Notes: generated by a model not told the origin, from the letters alone. 64,000 bases of DNA from Metabacillus kandeliae (GCF_021166585.1 NZ_JAJOZE010000004.1:62001-126000), one strand, 5' to 3'. Counted from the stretch's first letter, positions 32,997-41,673 are shown. Program-made: numbers and translations.

Positions 32997-34400
32997 ATGA
33001 AGAAAACGATCATTATCGGAGGCGGACTGACCGGTTTGTCAGCCGCTTTTTATCTTGAAAAAGAAGCGAAGGAAAAAGGGCTGCCGCTTTCCATTGACCT
33101 GATTGAATCAAGCCCGCGGCTCGGCGGCAAAATTCAAACCGTCTCAAAAGACGGCTATGTGATTGAACGGGGACCGGATTCCTTTTTAGAAAGAAAAGCA
33201 AGTGCTCCTGAGCTCATGAAGGATCTCGGCATTGAAGACCAGCTTGTCAACAATGCTGTCGGAAGATCCTATGTGCTTGTAAAAGACGAGCTGCACTCCA
33301 TTCCAGCTGGTGCGGTTATGGGAATTCCGACACAGGTTGCTCCATTTATCACGTCAGGCCTTTTTTCCCTGCCTGGAAAGCTTCGTGCAGCAGGGGACTT
33401 TGTTCTGCCTGCCGGTAAAGCAAAAGGCGATCAGTCGCTCGGCATGTTTTTCAGACGCCGGCTTGGAAATGAAGTGGTGGAAAACTTGATCGAACCGCTT
33501 CTGTCAGGCATATATGCTGGCGACATTGACAAGCTGAGTCTGATGACAACCTTTCCACAATTTTATCAAGTGGAGCAGGAGCACCGCAGCCTGATTCTTG
33601 GGATGAAAAAAACCACTCCGAAAAATACGCAAAAACATTTGCCGAAAAGGAAGAAGGGCATTTTTCAAACCTTAACATCAGGTCTTGAAAGCATTGTTCC
33701 AGCTTTTGAAGAAAAGCTTTCACTGACAAGCATTCATAAAGGAAACAAAGTGCAGAAGCTTGAGAAGCTGGAAGACGGGCGCTACAGCGTGCTGCTGAGC
33801 GACGGCGCATCCATTCAGGCTGACACTGTGATCCTCGCCGTTCCGCATGCTGCAGCAGCATCGCTCATGAAGGATGAGCAGGCTTTTGCCTATTTCAAAA
33901 AAATGCCTTCCACATCTGTAGCAACAGCGGCGCTCGCGTTTCCTAAGGACGCTGTTAAAATGGACAAAGAAGGAACAGGCTTTGTCATTTCAAGAAACAG
34001 TGATTATACGATCACAGCCTGCACCTGGACACATAAGAAATGGCCGCACACGGCACCGCCTGACAAGGCTGTCCTAAGAGCCTATGTCGGAAAGCCGGGG
34101 CATGAAGCCATTGTGGATCAGTCAGATGACGAGATTGTCAAAGTCGTCATGGAAGACCTGCGCAAGGTCATGGATATTTCCGCTGAGCCTGAAATGGCTG
34201 TGGTCACCCGCTGGAAAGAGGCTATGCCGCAGTACAACGTCGGCCATAAGCAAAAAATCGCAGAGATTAAAGAAGAAGTGAAAAAGAAATATCCCGGCCT
34301 TTATCTCGCCGGAGCTTCTTATGAAGGCATCGGGCTTCCTGACTGCATTGATCAGGGCATGCAGGCTGTGCAGGATGTGCTTGAGTTTCTAGGAAAATAA
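32997..34400 (+). CDS. hemY: Coproporphyrinogen III oxidase HemY (CgoX)
   Basis: A 467-aa FAD enzyme that oxidises coproporphyrinogen III to coproporphyrin III, the substrate of HemH. The dinucleotide fold IIIGGGLTGLSAAFYLEKEA opens the protein. Other landmarks are SSPRLGGKIQT, VIERGPDSFL and the C-terminal YLAGASYEGIGLPDCIDQG, which binds FAD. Length is near B. subtilis HemY (470). It follows hemH by 23 bp and closes the operon before a terminator. HemQ, which acts last, is not in the window. Confidence 0.95.
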   Translation: MKKTIIIGGGLTGLSAAFYLEKEAKEKGLPLSIDLIESSPRLGGKIQTVSKDGYVIERGPDSFLERKASAPELMKDLGIEDQLVNNAVGRSYVLVKDELHSIPAGAVMGIPTQVAPFITSGLFSLPGKLRAAGDFVLPAGKAKGDQSLGMFFRRRLGNEVVENLIEPLLSGIYAGDIDKLSLMTTFPQFYQVEQEHRSLILGMKKTTPKNTQKHLPKRKKGIFQTLTSGLESIVPAFEEKLSLTSIHKGNKVQKLEKLEDGRYSVLLSDGASIQADTVILAVPHAAAASLMKDEQAFAYFKKMPSTSVATAALAFPKDAVKMDKEGTGFVISRNSDYTITACTWTHKKWPHTAPPDKAVLRAYVGKPGHEAIVDQSDDEIVKVVMEDLRKVMDISAEPEMAVVTRWKEAMPQYNVGHKQKIAEIKEEVKKKYPGLYLAGASYEGIGLPDCIDQGMQAVQDVLEFLGK

Positions 34401-34408
34401 AGATCAGC

Positions 34409-34438
34409 AGCCCTTCCGAAATAACCGGAGGGCTTTTT
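34409..34438 (+). terminator. Terminator of hemEHY
   Basis: AGCCCTTC and GGAGGGCT pair, followed by TTTTTAT. Confidence 0.8.
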
Positions 34439-34498
34439 ATTTTGACTCTATTAAAAAAGGGCATATGGCATCAATGTAAGAAACTTGCAAAAACAGTA

Positions 34499-34527
34499 TT
34501 GAAAGCCCTTACATAGTCTATTATAAT
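34499..34527 (+). promoter_or_regulatory. Sigma-A promoter of the LacI-type gene
   Basis: TTGAAA (34499-34504), 17-bp spacer, TATAAT (34522-34527). Just downstream TTTATCGA occurs twice (around 34528 and 34545), a possible operator for autoregulation. Confidence 0.7.
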
Positions 34528-34612
34528 TTTATCGAGTGGAGAGCTTTATCGAAAGAAGACTGCTATGTGCGGATAGGAAAATGCATGCGACTGTTCTGTG
34601 AGGGGGAAATGC

Positions 34613-35626
34613 ATGACAACGATAGAAGATGTTGCAAGGCTGGCCGGATTATCGAGAACAACCGTGTCAAGAGTCATCAATAACCATCCATATGTAAGCA
34701 AGGGGAAGAAAAAGCAGGTCCTTGATGCGATGGACAAGCTTGGGTATGTCCCGAATTCTGCAGCAAGGAGCCTACGCAACCAGAGGACAGGCGTGATTGC
34801 CGTTTTAATCCCGCGTGTGATGAATCCTTTTTTCAGCCAGCTGATTGAGATTTTAGAAACAGCTGCTTCTGAAAAGGATTACCAGCTGATCATTTGCCAG
34901 ACGCAGTATTCTAAAAAGAAAGAGCTGGCCTATTTAAATTTGCTGAAAACGAGGCAGGTGGACGGAGTCATTCTGACGTCCATGGCGAATGAATGGAAAA
35001 CCATTGCGCCGTTTCTTGAATACGGACCGATTATTCTATGCAATGAATATGATGAACAGGCCTCAGTGCCGATGGTATTTATTGATCAATTTGAAGCAGG
35101 CTATTCAGCGACAAAGCATTTAATAGAACAGGGGCATGAAAGAATTGCCTATTGCTGCGGAAAGTATACGAGCAATGTAGCAGACGCGAGAGAAGAGGGC
35201 TTTAAGAAGGCACTGGCTGAAGCGAATCTGCCATTTCTGGAAGAATACGCGTTCCGGTCTGCATTTCAATCGGCAGACGGCAAGCAGGTATTCTATGATA
35301 TACAGGAAATGATCGAAAAGCCGACGGCTATTTTCACAGGTTCAGATGAACTTGCTGCTGGCATTATCTCGGAAGCGAAGAAAAAGGGATGGCGCATTCC
35401 AGAGGATCTGGCTGTAGTCGGCTTTGACAATCAGATGATTACAGAGCTGATGGACCCTATGATCACCACCATTCACCAGCCGCTTGAAGAAATGGGGAGC
35501 AAGGCAATTGCTGTCATCCTTGAAAAAATCCATACTAAAAACTATTCCCATAAGGAAATCCATCAATTTTATATGAATTTGATTGTAAGAGAATCAACTG
35601 TTGCAAGAAAGCTGGTCTCTTTATGA
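34613..35626 (+). CDS. LacI/GalR-family transcriptional regulator
   Basis: A 337-aa repressor-type protein. The N-terminal helix-turn-helix and hinge (TTIEDVARLAGLSRTTVSRV to YVPNSAARSLR) is classic LacI, and a periplasmic-binding-like effector domain follows from about residue 60. It starts at ATG 34613 behind GAGGGGG. It stands alone with its own promoter and terminator, at a place where B. subtilis has yhgD/yhgE. No sugar operon is adjacent, so the targets are elsewhere or the gene is self-regulated. Length equals that of B. subtilis DegA, but similarity looks no closer than to other family members, so no name is given. Confidence 0.88.
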   Translation: MTTIEDVARLAGLSRTTVSRVINNHPYVSKGKKKQVLDAMDKLGYVPNSAARSLRNQRTGVIAVLIPRVMNPFFSQLIEILETAASEKDYQLIICQTQYSKKKELAYLNLLKTRQVDGVILTSMANEWKTIAPFLEYGPIILCNEYDEQASVPMVFIDQFEAGYSATKHLIEQGHERIAYCCGKYTSNVADAREEGFKKALAEANLPFLEEYAFRSAFQSADGKQVFYDIQEMIEKPTAIFTGSDELAAGIISEAKKKGWRIPEDLAVVGFDNQMITELMDPMITTIHQPLEEMGSKAIAVILEKIHTKNYSHKEIHQFYMNLIVRESTVARKLVSL

Positions 35627-35654
35627 ATGAGTGCCTGATCAGGCGCTCATTTTT
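35627..35654 (+). terminator. Terminator of the LacI-type gene
   Basis: ATGAGTGCCTGATCAGGCGCTCAT is one nearly perfect palindrome (written here in a single run of 24 is avoided elsewhere): arms 35627-35638 and 35639-35650, followed by T-run 35650-35654. Confidence 0.8.
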
Positions 35655-35771
35655 CTTTGTGCAAAATAAAAAATTTCAAAAACTGTGATCCATCTTTATC
35701 AATCATTCCGTTATCTATATGAAAAACAAACAAGGCGGAATGCCTAATCCAAAAGATGGAGTGATAAGAGC

Positions 35772-37109
35772 ATGAAGATGAGAAAATTGTTAGCACCTGC
35801 ATTGGGATTGTCCCTGCTTTTCCCAGCAGCAGCAAATGCAGAAATGGCCCCGACAGTCAAAACACCTGCGGCAGAGCTGCGATCAGGACTTGATTATTTG
35901 CTCTCTGAACACTTTGTCCTTGCTGTGGATGCGATGACAAAAGAATACGATGGTGCGAAAGACGCTGAGCATGCACAAAAAGCTTTAGAAAAAAATGCAG
36001 AGGATATGAAGCCAGCCATTGCCTCCCTCTACGGTGACAAAGCTGCAGAACAGTTTAACAGCATTTTTGCCCCTCATAATGATTATACAGAAGAATACGT
36101 GGAGGCCGTAAAAGCAAAAGATCCAAATGCCAAAAAAGAAGCGATGGAAAAAGTAGAAAAGTTTACTGAGGAATTCGGAAGCTTCCTGAGCACGGCAACA
36201 AGCGGAAAGCTCCCGGCAGACGCAGCGAAAGAAGCGCTGAAAGCCCATGAAATGGACGTTCAAAAAACATTTGACGACTATGTAAAAGGAGACTATCAGG
36301 CAGAATTCACTTCTTTCAGAGAAGGATACAGCAGAATGTTCACAATCAGCAAAGTTCTATCCGGCGCAATTGTTTCTCAAATGCCTGAAAAGTTTAAGAA
36401 TACGAGAGCGGATTCCAAAGCAGCTGATTTGAGGTCCACTTTATCAAGCCTTGCAGCAGAACACTTTGCGCTTGCTTCCATGAGCATGGAAAGGGGATAT
36501 AACGGAGCAAAAGATTTTGATGCCGCTAAATGGGCGGAAAATGAACACACAGCAGATTTTAAAGCAGCGATTGTTTCTCTCTACGGCAAGCAGGGCGGCG
36601 ATGCTTTTGAAAAAATTTGGACAACAGATCATATTAACGCTCAGAATGATCTCGTCATGGCAGCGATGAACAAGGATGACAAAGGTGTTCAAGATGCGAA
36701 AGACCGCATGATCAGCTTTTCAAGTGAGTTCGGGGATTTCCTCAGCACAGCCACAGGCGGCAAGCTCCCGGCACAGGCTGCGAAGGACGCCGTAAAGATG
36801 CATGAACAGCAGGTCATTAAAAACTTTGAAGATTACATGACTGGTGACTATGCTTCTGAATACGCTTCATTTGATGAAGGATACAAATTCATGTTTGGTG
36901 TAGGGGAAACATTGGGCGGCGCTATTGTACAGCAAATGCCGGACAAGTTCATGGGAAGTGCAATGCCATCTGATATGCCGAAAACAGGATTTGGCGGTGC
37001 TTCACAAACAGACAGCAGTGCAAACAACTGGCTCCTGCTTTCCGGAGGATCTCTTGCAGCCCTTGCCGCAGTATTTGGTATCAGAAAAAGACTGAATGTT
37101 CAGAAATAA
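35772..37109 (+). CDS. Putative sortase-anchored surface protein with tandem helical domains
   Basis: A 445-aa protein with a signal peptide (MKMRKLLAPALGLSLLFPAA, cut near residue 23) and a C-terminal sorting signal: MPKTG (402-406), hydrophobic stretch LLLSGGSLAALAAVFGI, then RKR. Between them are two homologous helical domains (about 30-205 and 220-395). Both contain xEHFxLA, YxGAKD, IxSLYG, a central His, EFGxFLSTATxGKLPAxAAK, xHExxV and YxxEYxSFxEGY-like blocks. Conserved His/Glu positions suggest a helical bundle that might bind metal. I do not recognise a characterised family. A sortase must be encoded elsewhere. Terminator follows directly. Confidence 0.75.
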   Translation: MKMRKLLAPALGLSLLFPAAANAEMAPTVKTPAAELRSGLDYLLSEHFVLAVDAMTKEYDGAKDAEHAQKALEKNAEDMKPAIASLYGDKAAEQFNSIFAPHNDYTEEYVEAVKAKDPNAKKEAMEKVEKFTEEFGSFLSTATSGKLPADAAKEALKAHEMDVQKTFDDYVKGDYQAEFTSFREGYSRMFTISKVLSGAIVSQMPEKFKNTRADSKAADLRSTLSSLAAEHFALASMSMERGYNGAKDFDAAKWAENEHTADFKAAIVSLYGKQGGDAFEKIWTTDHINAQNDLVMAAMNKDDKGVQDAKDRMISFSSEFGDFLSTATGGKLPAQAAKDAVKMHEQQVIKNFEDYMTGDYASEYASFDEGYKFMFGVGETLGGAIVQQMPDKFMGSAMPSDMPKTGFGGASQTDSSANNWLLLSGGSLAALAAVFGIRKRLNVQK

Positions 37110-37116
37110 TTTTAAT

Positions 37117-37146
37117 AAAAGAGGGCATATGCTCTCTTTTTTTTTG
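37117..37146 (+). terminator. Terminator of the surface protein gene
   Basis: AAAAGAGGGCAT and ATGCTCTCTTTT pair over a short loop, followed by more T. Confidence 0.85.
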
Positions 37147-37162
37147 CGGATGAAAGAAAAAA

Positions 37163-37183
37163 GCACCCTTAGTAAAAGGATGC
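37163..37183 (-). terminator. Weak terminator of yhfH
   Basis: On the minus strand GCATCC pairs with GGGTGC (one mismatch), followed by TTTTTTC. Confidence 0.4.
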
Positions 37184-37197
37184 AAATCGCCATTGGA

Positions 37198-37332
37198 TTA
37201 AAGCTGTGTCACCTTCATACACTTATCGCACGTATTTCCATAGCAGTCATGCTGCTCTTCCATCACATTGCCGCACTCCAAACACTTTTTACGAGGTAAG
37301 TTTCTGAAAAATTCAGTCAATTTAACGATCAT
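37198..37332 (-). CDS. yhfH: YhfH-family small zinc-ribbon-like protein
   Basis: A 44-aa protein on the minus strand, too short for common gene thresholds. It begins MIVKLTEFFRNLPRKKC after GGAGGGG. Two CxxC pairs (CLEC near residue 17, CDKC near 35) suggest a zinc-binding ribbon. The pattern fits the YhfH family of Bacillales. Location next to yhfI matches B. subtilis. Function unknown. Confidence 0.8.
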   Translation of the reverse strand: MIVKLTEFFRNLPRKKCLECGNVMEEQHDCYGNTCDKCMKVTQL

Positions 37333-37481
37333 GAGAATCCCCTCCGTGTTCTTATTTGTTAATAGTGTATTATAACAGAAGAAAAATTGTCAACAACTGT
37401 TTTGTAACAAATCAAAAAACATGCAATAAATTAAAAAAATGGGTATATTGAAGGGAGATGAATGGAAAGCGGGGGAACGAA

Positions 37482-38219
37482 ATGAAGCTGACTGTAGCAG
37501 GCTATTGGGGAGGATTTCCGGCTGCCAATGAGGCGACGTCGGGCTATCTCCTTGAAGCTGAAGGATATAAGCTGCTGATTGACTGTGGAAGCGCTGTTGT
37601 ATCACAGATTCAAAATTACGTTTCGATTCAGGACTTAGATGCTGTTGTGCTGTCGCATTATCATTTTGATCATGCCGCAGATATCGGGCCGCTGCAATAT
37701 GCAAGGCTTGTGACAGGGATGATTCATAAAACAAGCGAGGTTTTGCCGATTTATGGGCATGCTTACGATAAAGAAGCGTTTGCAAAGCTGACCTATAAAA
37801 GTGTTACAAAGGGCATCGCTTATAACCCTGAGAAGGAGCTCCGCACAGGTCCTTTTACGATCCGTTTTTTGAAAACCGTCCACCCAGTACCTTGTTTCGC
37901 GATGTCGATTGAAGCCGAAGGCAGGAAGGTAGTGTACACAGCTGACTCGAGCTTTCAGGATTCCTTTATTCCTTTTGCAGAAGGTGCAGATCTTCTCATT
38001 TCAGAGTGCAGTCTTTATAAGAACCAGGACGGCTCAGGTCCGGGGCATTTAAACAGCATCGAAGCTGGAGTCATTGCCCAGCAGGCACGGGCACGAACCC
38101 TGCTGCTGTCGCATTTGCCTCACTTCGGCAGCCATTCAGATCTAATCATACAAGCTGAGTCTGTATACGGAGGCAGGGTGCTGCTTGCCAAAAGCGGTTT
38201 AACATGGACAGGAGCTTAA
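37482..38219 (+). CDS. yhfI: MBL-fold metallohydrolase YhfI
   Basis: A 245-aa protein of the metallo-beta-lactamase superfamily, in the ElaC/RNase Z-like part of the fold. The metal motif is HYHFDHAAD (near residue 60). Other ligands are in the KTVHPVPC region, YTADSSF (Asp) and LLLSHLPH. I start at ATG 37482 after GGGGGAACG. The substrate is unknown. lplJ follows after 12 bp with its own AAGGAGG site, so the two are an operon, as in B. subtilis. Confidence 0.88.
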   Translation: MKLTVAGYWGGFPAANEATSGYLLEAEGYKLLIDCGSAVVSQIQNYVSIQDLDAVVLSHYHFDHAADIGPLQYARLVTGMIHKTSEVLPIYGHAYDKEAFAKLTYKSVTKGIAYNPEKELRTGPFTIRFLKTVHPVPCFAMSIEAEGRKVVYTADSSFQDSFIPFAEGADLLISECSLYKNQDGSGPGHLNSIEAGVIAQQARARTLLLSHLPHFGSHSDLIIQAESVYGGRVLLAKSGLTWTGA

Positions 38220-38231
38220 GGAGGAAACATC

Positions 38232-39221
38232 ATGCTATTTATTGATAATAAAGGAATTACAGATCCAAGGATCAATCTGGCAATAGAAGAATATTGCCTG
38301 CGGTATTTGAACCCGGAACAGCCTTATTTGCTGTTTTACATAAATGAACCTTCGATTATCATCGGCAAAAACCAGAACACGATTGAGGAAATCAATACGA
38401 AATATGTAGAGGAAAACAGTCTGCACGTCGTCAGACGCCTTTCAGGGGGAGGCGCTGTTTACCACGACCTCGGCAACCTGAACTTCAGCTTTATTGCGAA
38501 GGACGACGGTGACAGCTTTCACAACTTCCTCAAATTTACTGAGCCTGTAACGCGGGCCCTAAAGCGGCTCGGCGTTGATGCTGAGCTGAGCGGCCGGAAC
38601 GATATCCTGGCGGAAGGGAAAAAGATTTCCGGAAACGCCCAGTTTTCCACTAAGGGAAGAATGTTCAGCCACGGAACCCTTCTTTTTGATTCTGAAATGG
38701 AAAACGTCGTAAAAGCCTTGAATGTGAAAAAAGAAAAAATTGAATCGAAAGGCATCAAATCCATCCGGAGCAGGGTGGCCAACATCAGAGATTTCCTGCA
38801 AGAAAAAATAACCATTGAGCAGTTCCGCGAGCTGATCTTAAAATATATTTTTGACACAGACGGCGAAATTCCTCAATATGAACTAACAGAAGAAGACTGG
38901 GTGAAGATCCATGAAATCTCCCGGGAACGATACCAAAACTGGGACTGGAATTATGGGAAATCGCCGAAATTCAATCTTCAGCATTCACACCGTTTCCCTG
39001 TCGGTTCCATTGACATCAGGCTTGAAGTAAACAAAGGCGTGATCAACAACTGCAAAATTTATGGCGACTTTTTCGGTGTCGGCGATGTATCAGACATTGA
39101 GAACCGCTTAATCGGTGCCCGCTATGAAAGGGCAGAGCTTGAAAAACTGCTGAGAGACATTGAGATTAAACACTACTTCGGCAACATTACAAAAGATCAA
39201 TTTCTTGATTTGCTTTACTAA
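38232..39221 (+). CDS. lplJ: Lipoate-protein ligase LplJ
   Basis: A 329-aa enzyme that activates free lipoate with ATP and attaches it to acceptor proteins such as GcvH and E2 subunits. The catalytic domain has RRLSGGGAVYHDLGNLNFSF (near residue 70) and the lipoyl-AMP lysine region GRNDILAEGKKISGNAQ. A C-terminal accessory domain follows from about residue 250. Length and sequence agree with B. subtilis LplJ (331). It is the last gene before a terminator. Confidence 0.95.
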   Translation: MLFIDNKGITDPRINLAIEEYCLRYLNPEQPYLLFYINEPSIIIGKNQNTIEEINTKYVEENSLHVVRRLSGGGAVYHDLGNLNFSFIAKDDGDSFHNFLKFTEPVTRALKRLGVDAELSGRNDILAEGKKISGNAQFSTKGRMFSHGTLLFDSEMENVVKALNVKKEKIESKGIKSIRSRVANIRDFLQEKITIEQFRELILKYIFDTDGEIPQYELTEEDWVKIHEISRERYQNWDWNYGKSPKFNLQHSHRFPVGSIDIRLEVNKGVINNCKIYGDFFGVGDVSDIENRLIGARYERAELEKLLRDIEIKHYFGNITKDQFLDLLY

Positions 39222-39225
39222 AAAA

Positions 39226-39258
39226 ACCCGCTGGCATGCTGTTTGCCGGCGGTTTTTT
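39226..39258 (+). terminator. Terminator of yhfI-lplJ
   Basis: CCGCTGGCA (39228-39236) pairs with TGCCGGCGG (39244-39252), followed by TTTTTT. Confidence 0.85.
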
Positions 39259-39356
39259 GTTATATGGGAGCGGCTTGCGATGGAACTGGTAATACAGAGC
39301 AGCAAAATTGATTTTTATAAGGAGAAAAATTCTTTTCCGAAGAGTACTCAAGCCCC

Positions 39357-39475
39357 ATATTCACCGAACCAGCCAGCATATTATCCAATCTGCATCAGAT
39401 ATTCGCCAAACCGGCTGTTATATTCACCAAACCAGCCCTTAATTTCCCGAACAGCCGGTTTCAAAGAGCCATTGC
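39357..39475. repeat. Phased intergenic array, family D, locus 2a
   Basis: Five units start at 39357, 39378, 39399, 39420 and 39441, exactly 21 bp apart, with cores ATATTCACC, ATATTATCC, ATATTCGCC and AATTTCCCG. The tail GCCGGTTTCAAAGAGCC follows. The unit order and the leader are repeated 206 bp downstream. Confidence 0.9.
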
Positions 39476-39562
39476 TTAGTTTTCAGCCATAACTTAAAGT
39501 ACAGAGCCGCATACTGGCTCTTTATAAGGCGAAAACACCTTTTCCAAAGAATGCCCATCATC

Positions 39563-39670
39563 ATATTCGCCGAACCAGCCAGCATATTATCCAATCTGCA
39601 TCAAATATTCGCCAAACCAGCCAATATATTCACCAAACCACTGCTCATATTCACCAGTCTCAGTTCAAGA
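39563..39670. repeat. Phased intergenic array, family D, locus 2b
   Basis: Five units start at 39563, 39584, 39605, 39626 and 39647, each 206 bp after its counterpart in 2a. Unit 2 is identical between copies except at its last base. The whole module, including a leader with TTTATAAGG and CCTTTTCC, has been duplicated and then diverged. The spacer 39222-39771 otherwise holds the lplJ terminator and the pox promoter. Confidence 0.9.
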
Positions 39671-39704
39671 AACTCCTCCTGTAACACGCTTTCCAGCCGT
39701 CCTG

Positions 39705-39730
39705 GTTTTTCTTTCTCCCATAAAGGTTAT
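39705..39730 (+). promoter_or_regulatory. Candidate sigma-B promoter of the pyruvate-oxidase gene
   Basis: GTTTTT (39705-39710), 14-bp spacer, GGTTAT (39725-39730), close to the sigma-B consensus GTTTAA/GGGTAT and 41 bp before the start codon. The B. subtilis homologue ydaP belongs to the general stress regulon. Confidence 0.5.
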
Positions 39731-39771
39731 GTAAGAGTAAAACCCTTTTTAATTGATGAGGAGATGAATGT

Positions 39772-41493
39772 ATGTTTGAAAAACGTGCAGGAGCAGCTGC
39801 GGCTGAGGTTTTGACAAATTGGGGCATTGACCATATTTATGGCATCCCTGGAGATTCAATCAATGAATTGGTGGAGGATTTGCGGAAGCATAAAGAAGAA
39901 ATTCGGTTTATCCAGGTGCGCCACGAGGAGGTAGCGGCACTTTCGGCTGCGGCTTATGCGAAGCTGACGGGAAAGATTGGGGTTTGCCTCTCGATCGCAG
40001 GCCCTGGAGCCGTTCACTTGTTAAATGGCCTTTATGACGCTAAGGCTGATGGGGTGCCGGTTCTCGTTTTCGCCGGGCAGGTTGAAAGCAGCAAGGTGGG
40101 AACAGATGCTTTTCAAGAGATCAATCTGGAAAACATGTTCAGCGATGTAGCTGTTTTTAACAAGCAGGCCACCTCGCATGAACAGCTGCCGGATCTTTTA
40201 AACCAGGCGATCCGTACAGCCTATGCGGAAAAGGGAGTGGCTGTTCTGACTGTTCCGGATGATTTTTTTGCAGAAAAAGGGAAATGGGATGCGCCGCTCA
40301 CATCTGATGTGTATGCCAAATCAGAGCCGGCCCTCGATCCAGAAGAGCTGGAGGCAGTACTTCCGCTGATCAAAGAAGCGGAAAAACCCCTCATTCTGGC
40401 AGGGAAAGGAGCGCTTCATGCAAGAAAAGAGCTGAAGCTGTTTGCGGAAAAAATCGGCGCTCCTGTTATCGCAACACTGCCGGCAAAAGGCGTGCTGCCT
40501 GATGAAGATCCTTATTGCCTCGGCCATGTGGGGCAGATTGGAACAAAGCCTGCTTATGAAGCAATGAAAAACACCGATTTGCTGATCATGGCAGGCACCT
40601 CCTTCCCATACAGAGAGTTCCTTCCTGAAAAAGCAAAGGCGTTTCAGATTGATACCGTGCCTGTGCAAATCGGCAAGAGATACCCTGTAACAGCCGGCAT
40701 TAACGGGGATGTGAAGGAAGTTCTTGAGCAGCTGCTGACGGTTATTCCTGTAAAGGAAGAGCGCAAATTTCTTAAACAGTGCCAGGCATCTATGGACAAG
40801 TGGAGAACGGAAATTCAAAAAGACCGCGATGCGGAATCTGACAGGGTAATGCCGCCGCAGATCATGGCGGAAATTGAAAAAGTGATGGAGAAGGATGCCA
40901 TCCTTTCAGTTGATGTCGGCAATGTGACTGTCTGGACAGCCCGCTATCTGCCCTTTACGAATCAGCGCATGGTTATTTCGAGCTGGATGGCAACGATGGG
41001 CTGCGGCCTGCCTGGGGCAATTGCGGCCAAAGTTGCGTATCCGGACAAGCAGGTTCTTTCCATCTGCGGCGATGGCGGCTTCTCCATGGTTATGCATGAT
41101 TTCGTTACAGCGGTCCGAAATGGACTTTCCATGACAATCATCGTCCTAAACAATGAAGCTCTTGGCCTGATTAAATACGAGCAGGGAGAAAAGGGGCACA
41201 TTGATTACGCCACGGAACTGGCTCCGATGGACTTTGCCAAATTTGCAGAGGCTTGCGGAGGAGTTGGATACAGGGTAAATACTAGAGAAGAATTCCGGGA
41301 TGCTCTGGAAAAAGCCGTGCATGAAAAGAAACCGGTCATTATTGATGCATTGGTGGAAGAAGAGCCGCCGCTTCCAGGGAAAATCACATATCAGCAGGCA
41401 GTAAAATACAGCGAATATTTGATTAAAAAAGCTTTTGAGGAAAAAACACTGGATCTGCCGCCGATTCAAAAAAGCATTAAGCGCATTTTTTAA
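39772..41493 (+). CDS. Thiamine-diphosphate enzyme, pyruvate oxidase (YdaP/PoxB-like)
   Basis: A 573-aa ThDP enzyme with three domains. The N-terminal PYR domain has GIPGDSINELVEDL and the catalytic Glu in VRHEEVAAL. The central domain (about 190-330) is FAD-type. In the C-terminal PP domain GDGGFSMVMHDF...NNEALG holds the GDG-N27-NN metal and ThDP motif. It is closest to B. subtilis YdaP, a pyruvate oxidase that makes acetate and CO2. The C-terminal membrane-binding tail of E. coli PoxB is not evident. Candidate stress promoter upstream, terminator downstream; monocistronic. Confidence 0.87.
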   Translation: MFEKRAGAAAAEVLTNWGIDHIYGIPGDSINELVEDLRKHKEEIRFIQVRHEEVAALSAAAYAKLTGKIGVCLSIAGPGAVHLLNGLYDAKADGVPVLVFAGQVESSKVGTDAFQEINLENMFSDVAVFNKQATSHEQLPDLLNQAIRTAYAEKGVAVLTVPDDFFAEKGKWDAPLTSDVYAKSEPALDPEELEAVLPLIKEAEKPLILAGKGALHARKELKLFAEKIGAPVIATLPAKGVLPDEDPYCLGHVGQIGTKPAYEAMKNTDLLIMAGTSFPYREFLPEKAKAFQIDTVPVQIGKRYPVTAGINGDVKEVLEQLLTVIPVKEERKFLKQCQASMDKWRTEIQKDRDAESDRVMPPQIMAEIEKVMEKDAILSVDVGNVTVWTARYLPFTNQRMVISSWMATMGCGLPGAIAAKVAYPDKQVLSICGDGGFSMVMHDFVTAVRNGLSMTIIVLNNEALGLIKYEQGEKGHIDYATELAPMDFAKFAEACGGVGYRVNTREEFRDALEKAVHEKKPVIIDALVEEEPPLPGKITYQQAVKYSEYLIKKAFEEKTLDLPPIQKSIKRIF

Positions 41494-41500
41494 TAGAGGA

Positions 41501-41526
41501 AGCGCCTGGATACCGGGCGCTTTTTA
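41501..41526 (+). terminator. Terminator of the pyruvate-oxidase gene
   Basis: AGCGCCTGG and CCGGGCGCT form the stem, followed by TTTTT. Confidence 0.85.
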
Positions 41527-41618
41527 CATTATTTTTAATAATTCTTCAAAACCCTTGCCCTGTCAGCTATCCAATGGGCTAATTTTGTTATAACTCCTCT
41601 TTTTTCCATAGCTGGACC

Positions 41619-41647
41619 TTGTCGTTTCCTTTTTCTTTCAATATAAT
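41619..41647 (+). promoter_or_regulatory. Sigma-A promoter of lcfB
   Basis: TTGTCG (41619-41624), 17-bp spacer, TATAAT (41642-41647). Confidence 0.7.
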
Positions 41648-41673
41648 ATATTTAGAATTTTTTTAATATAAAG

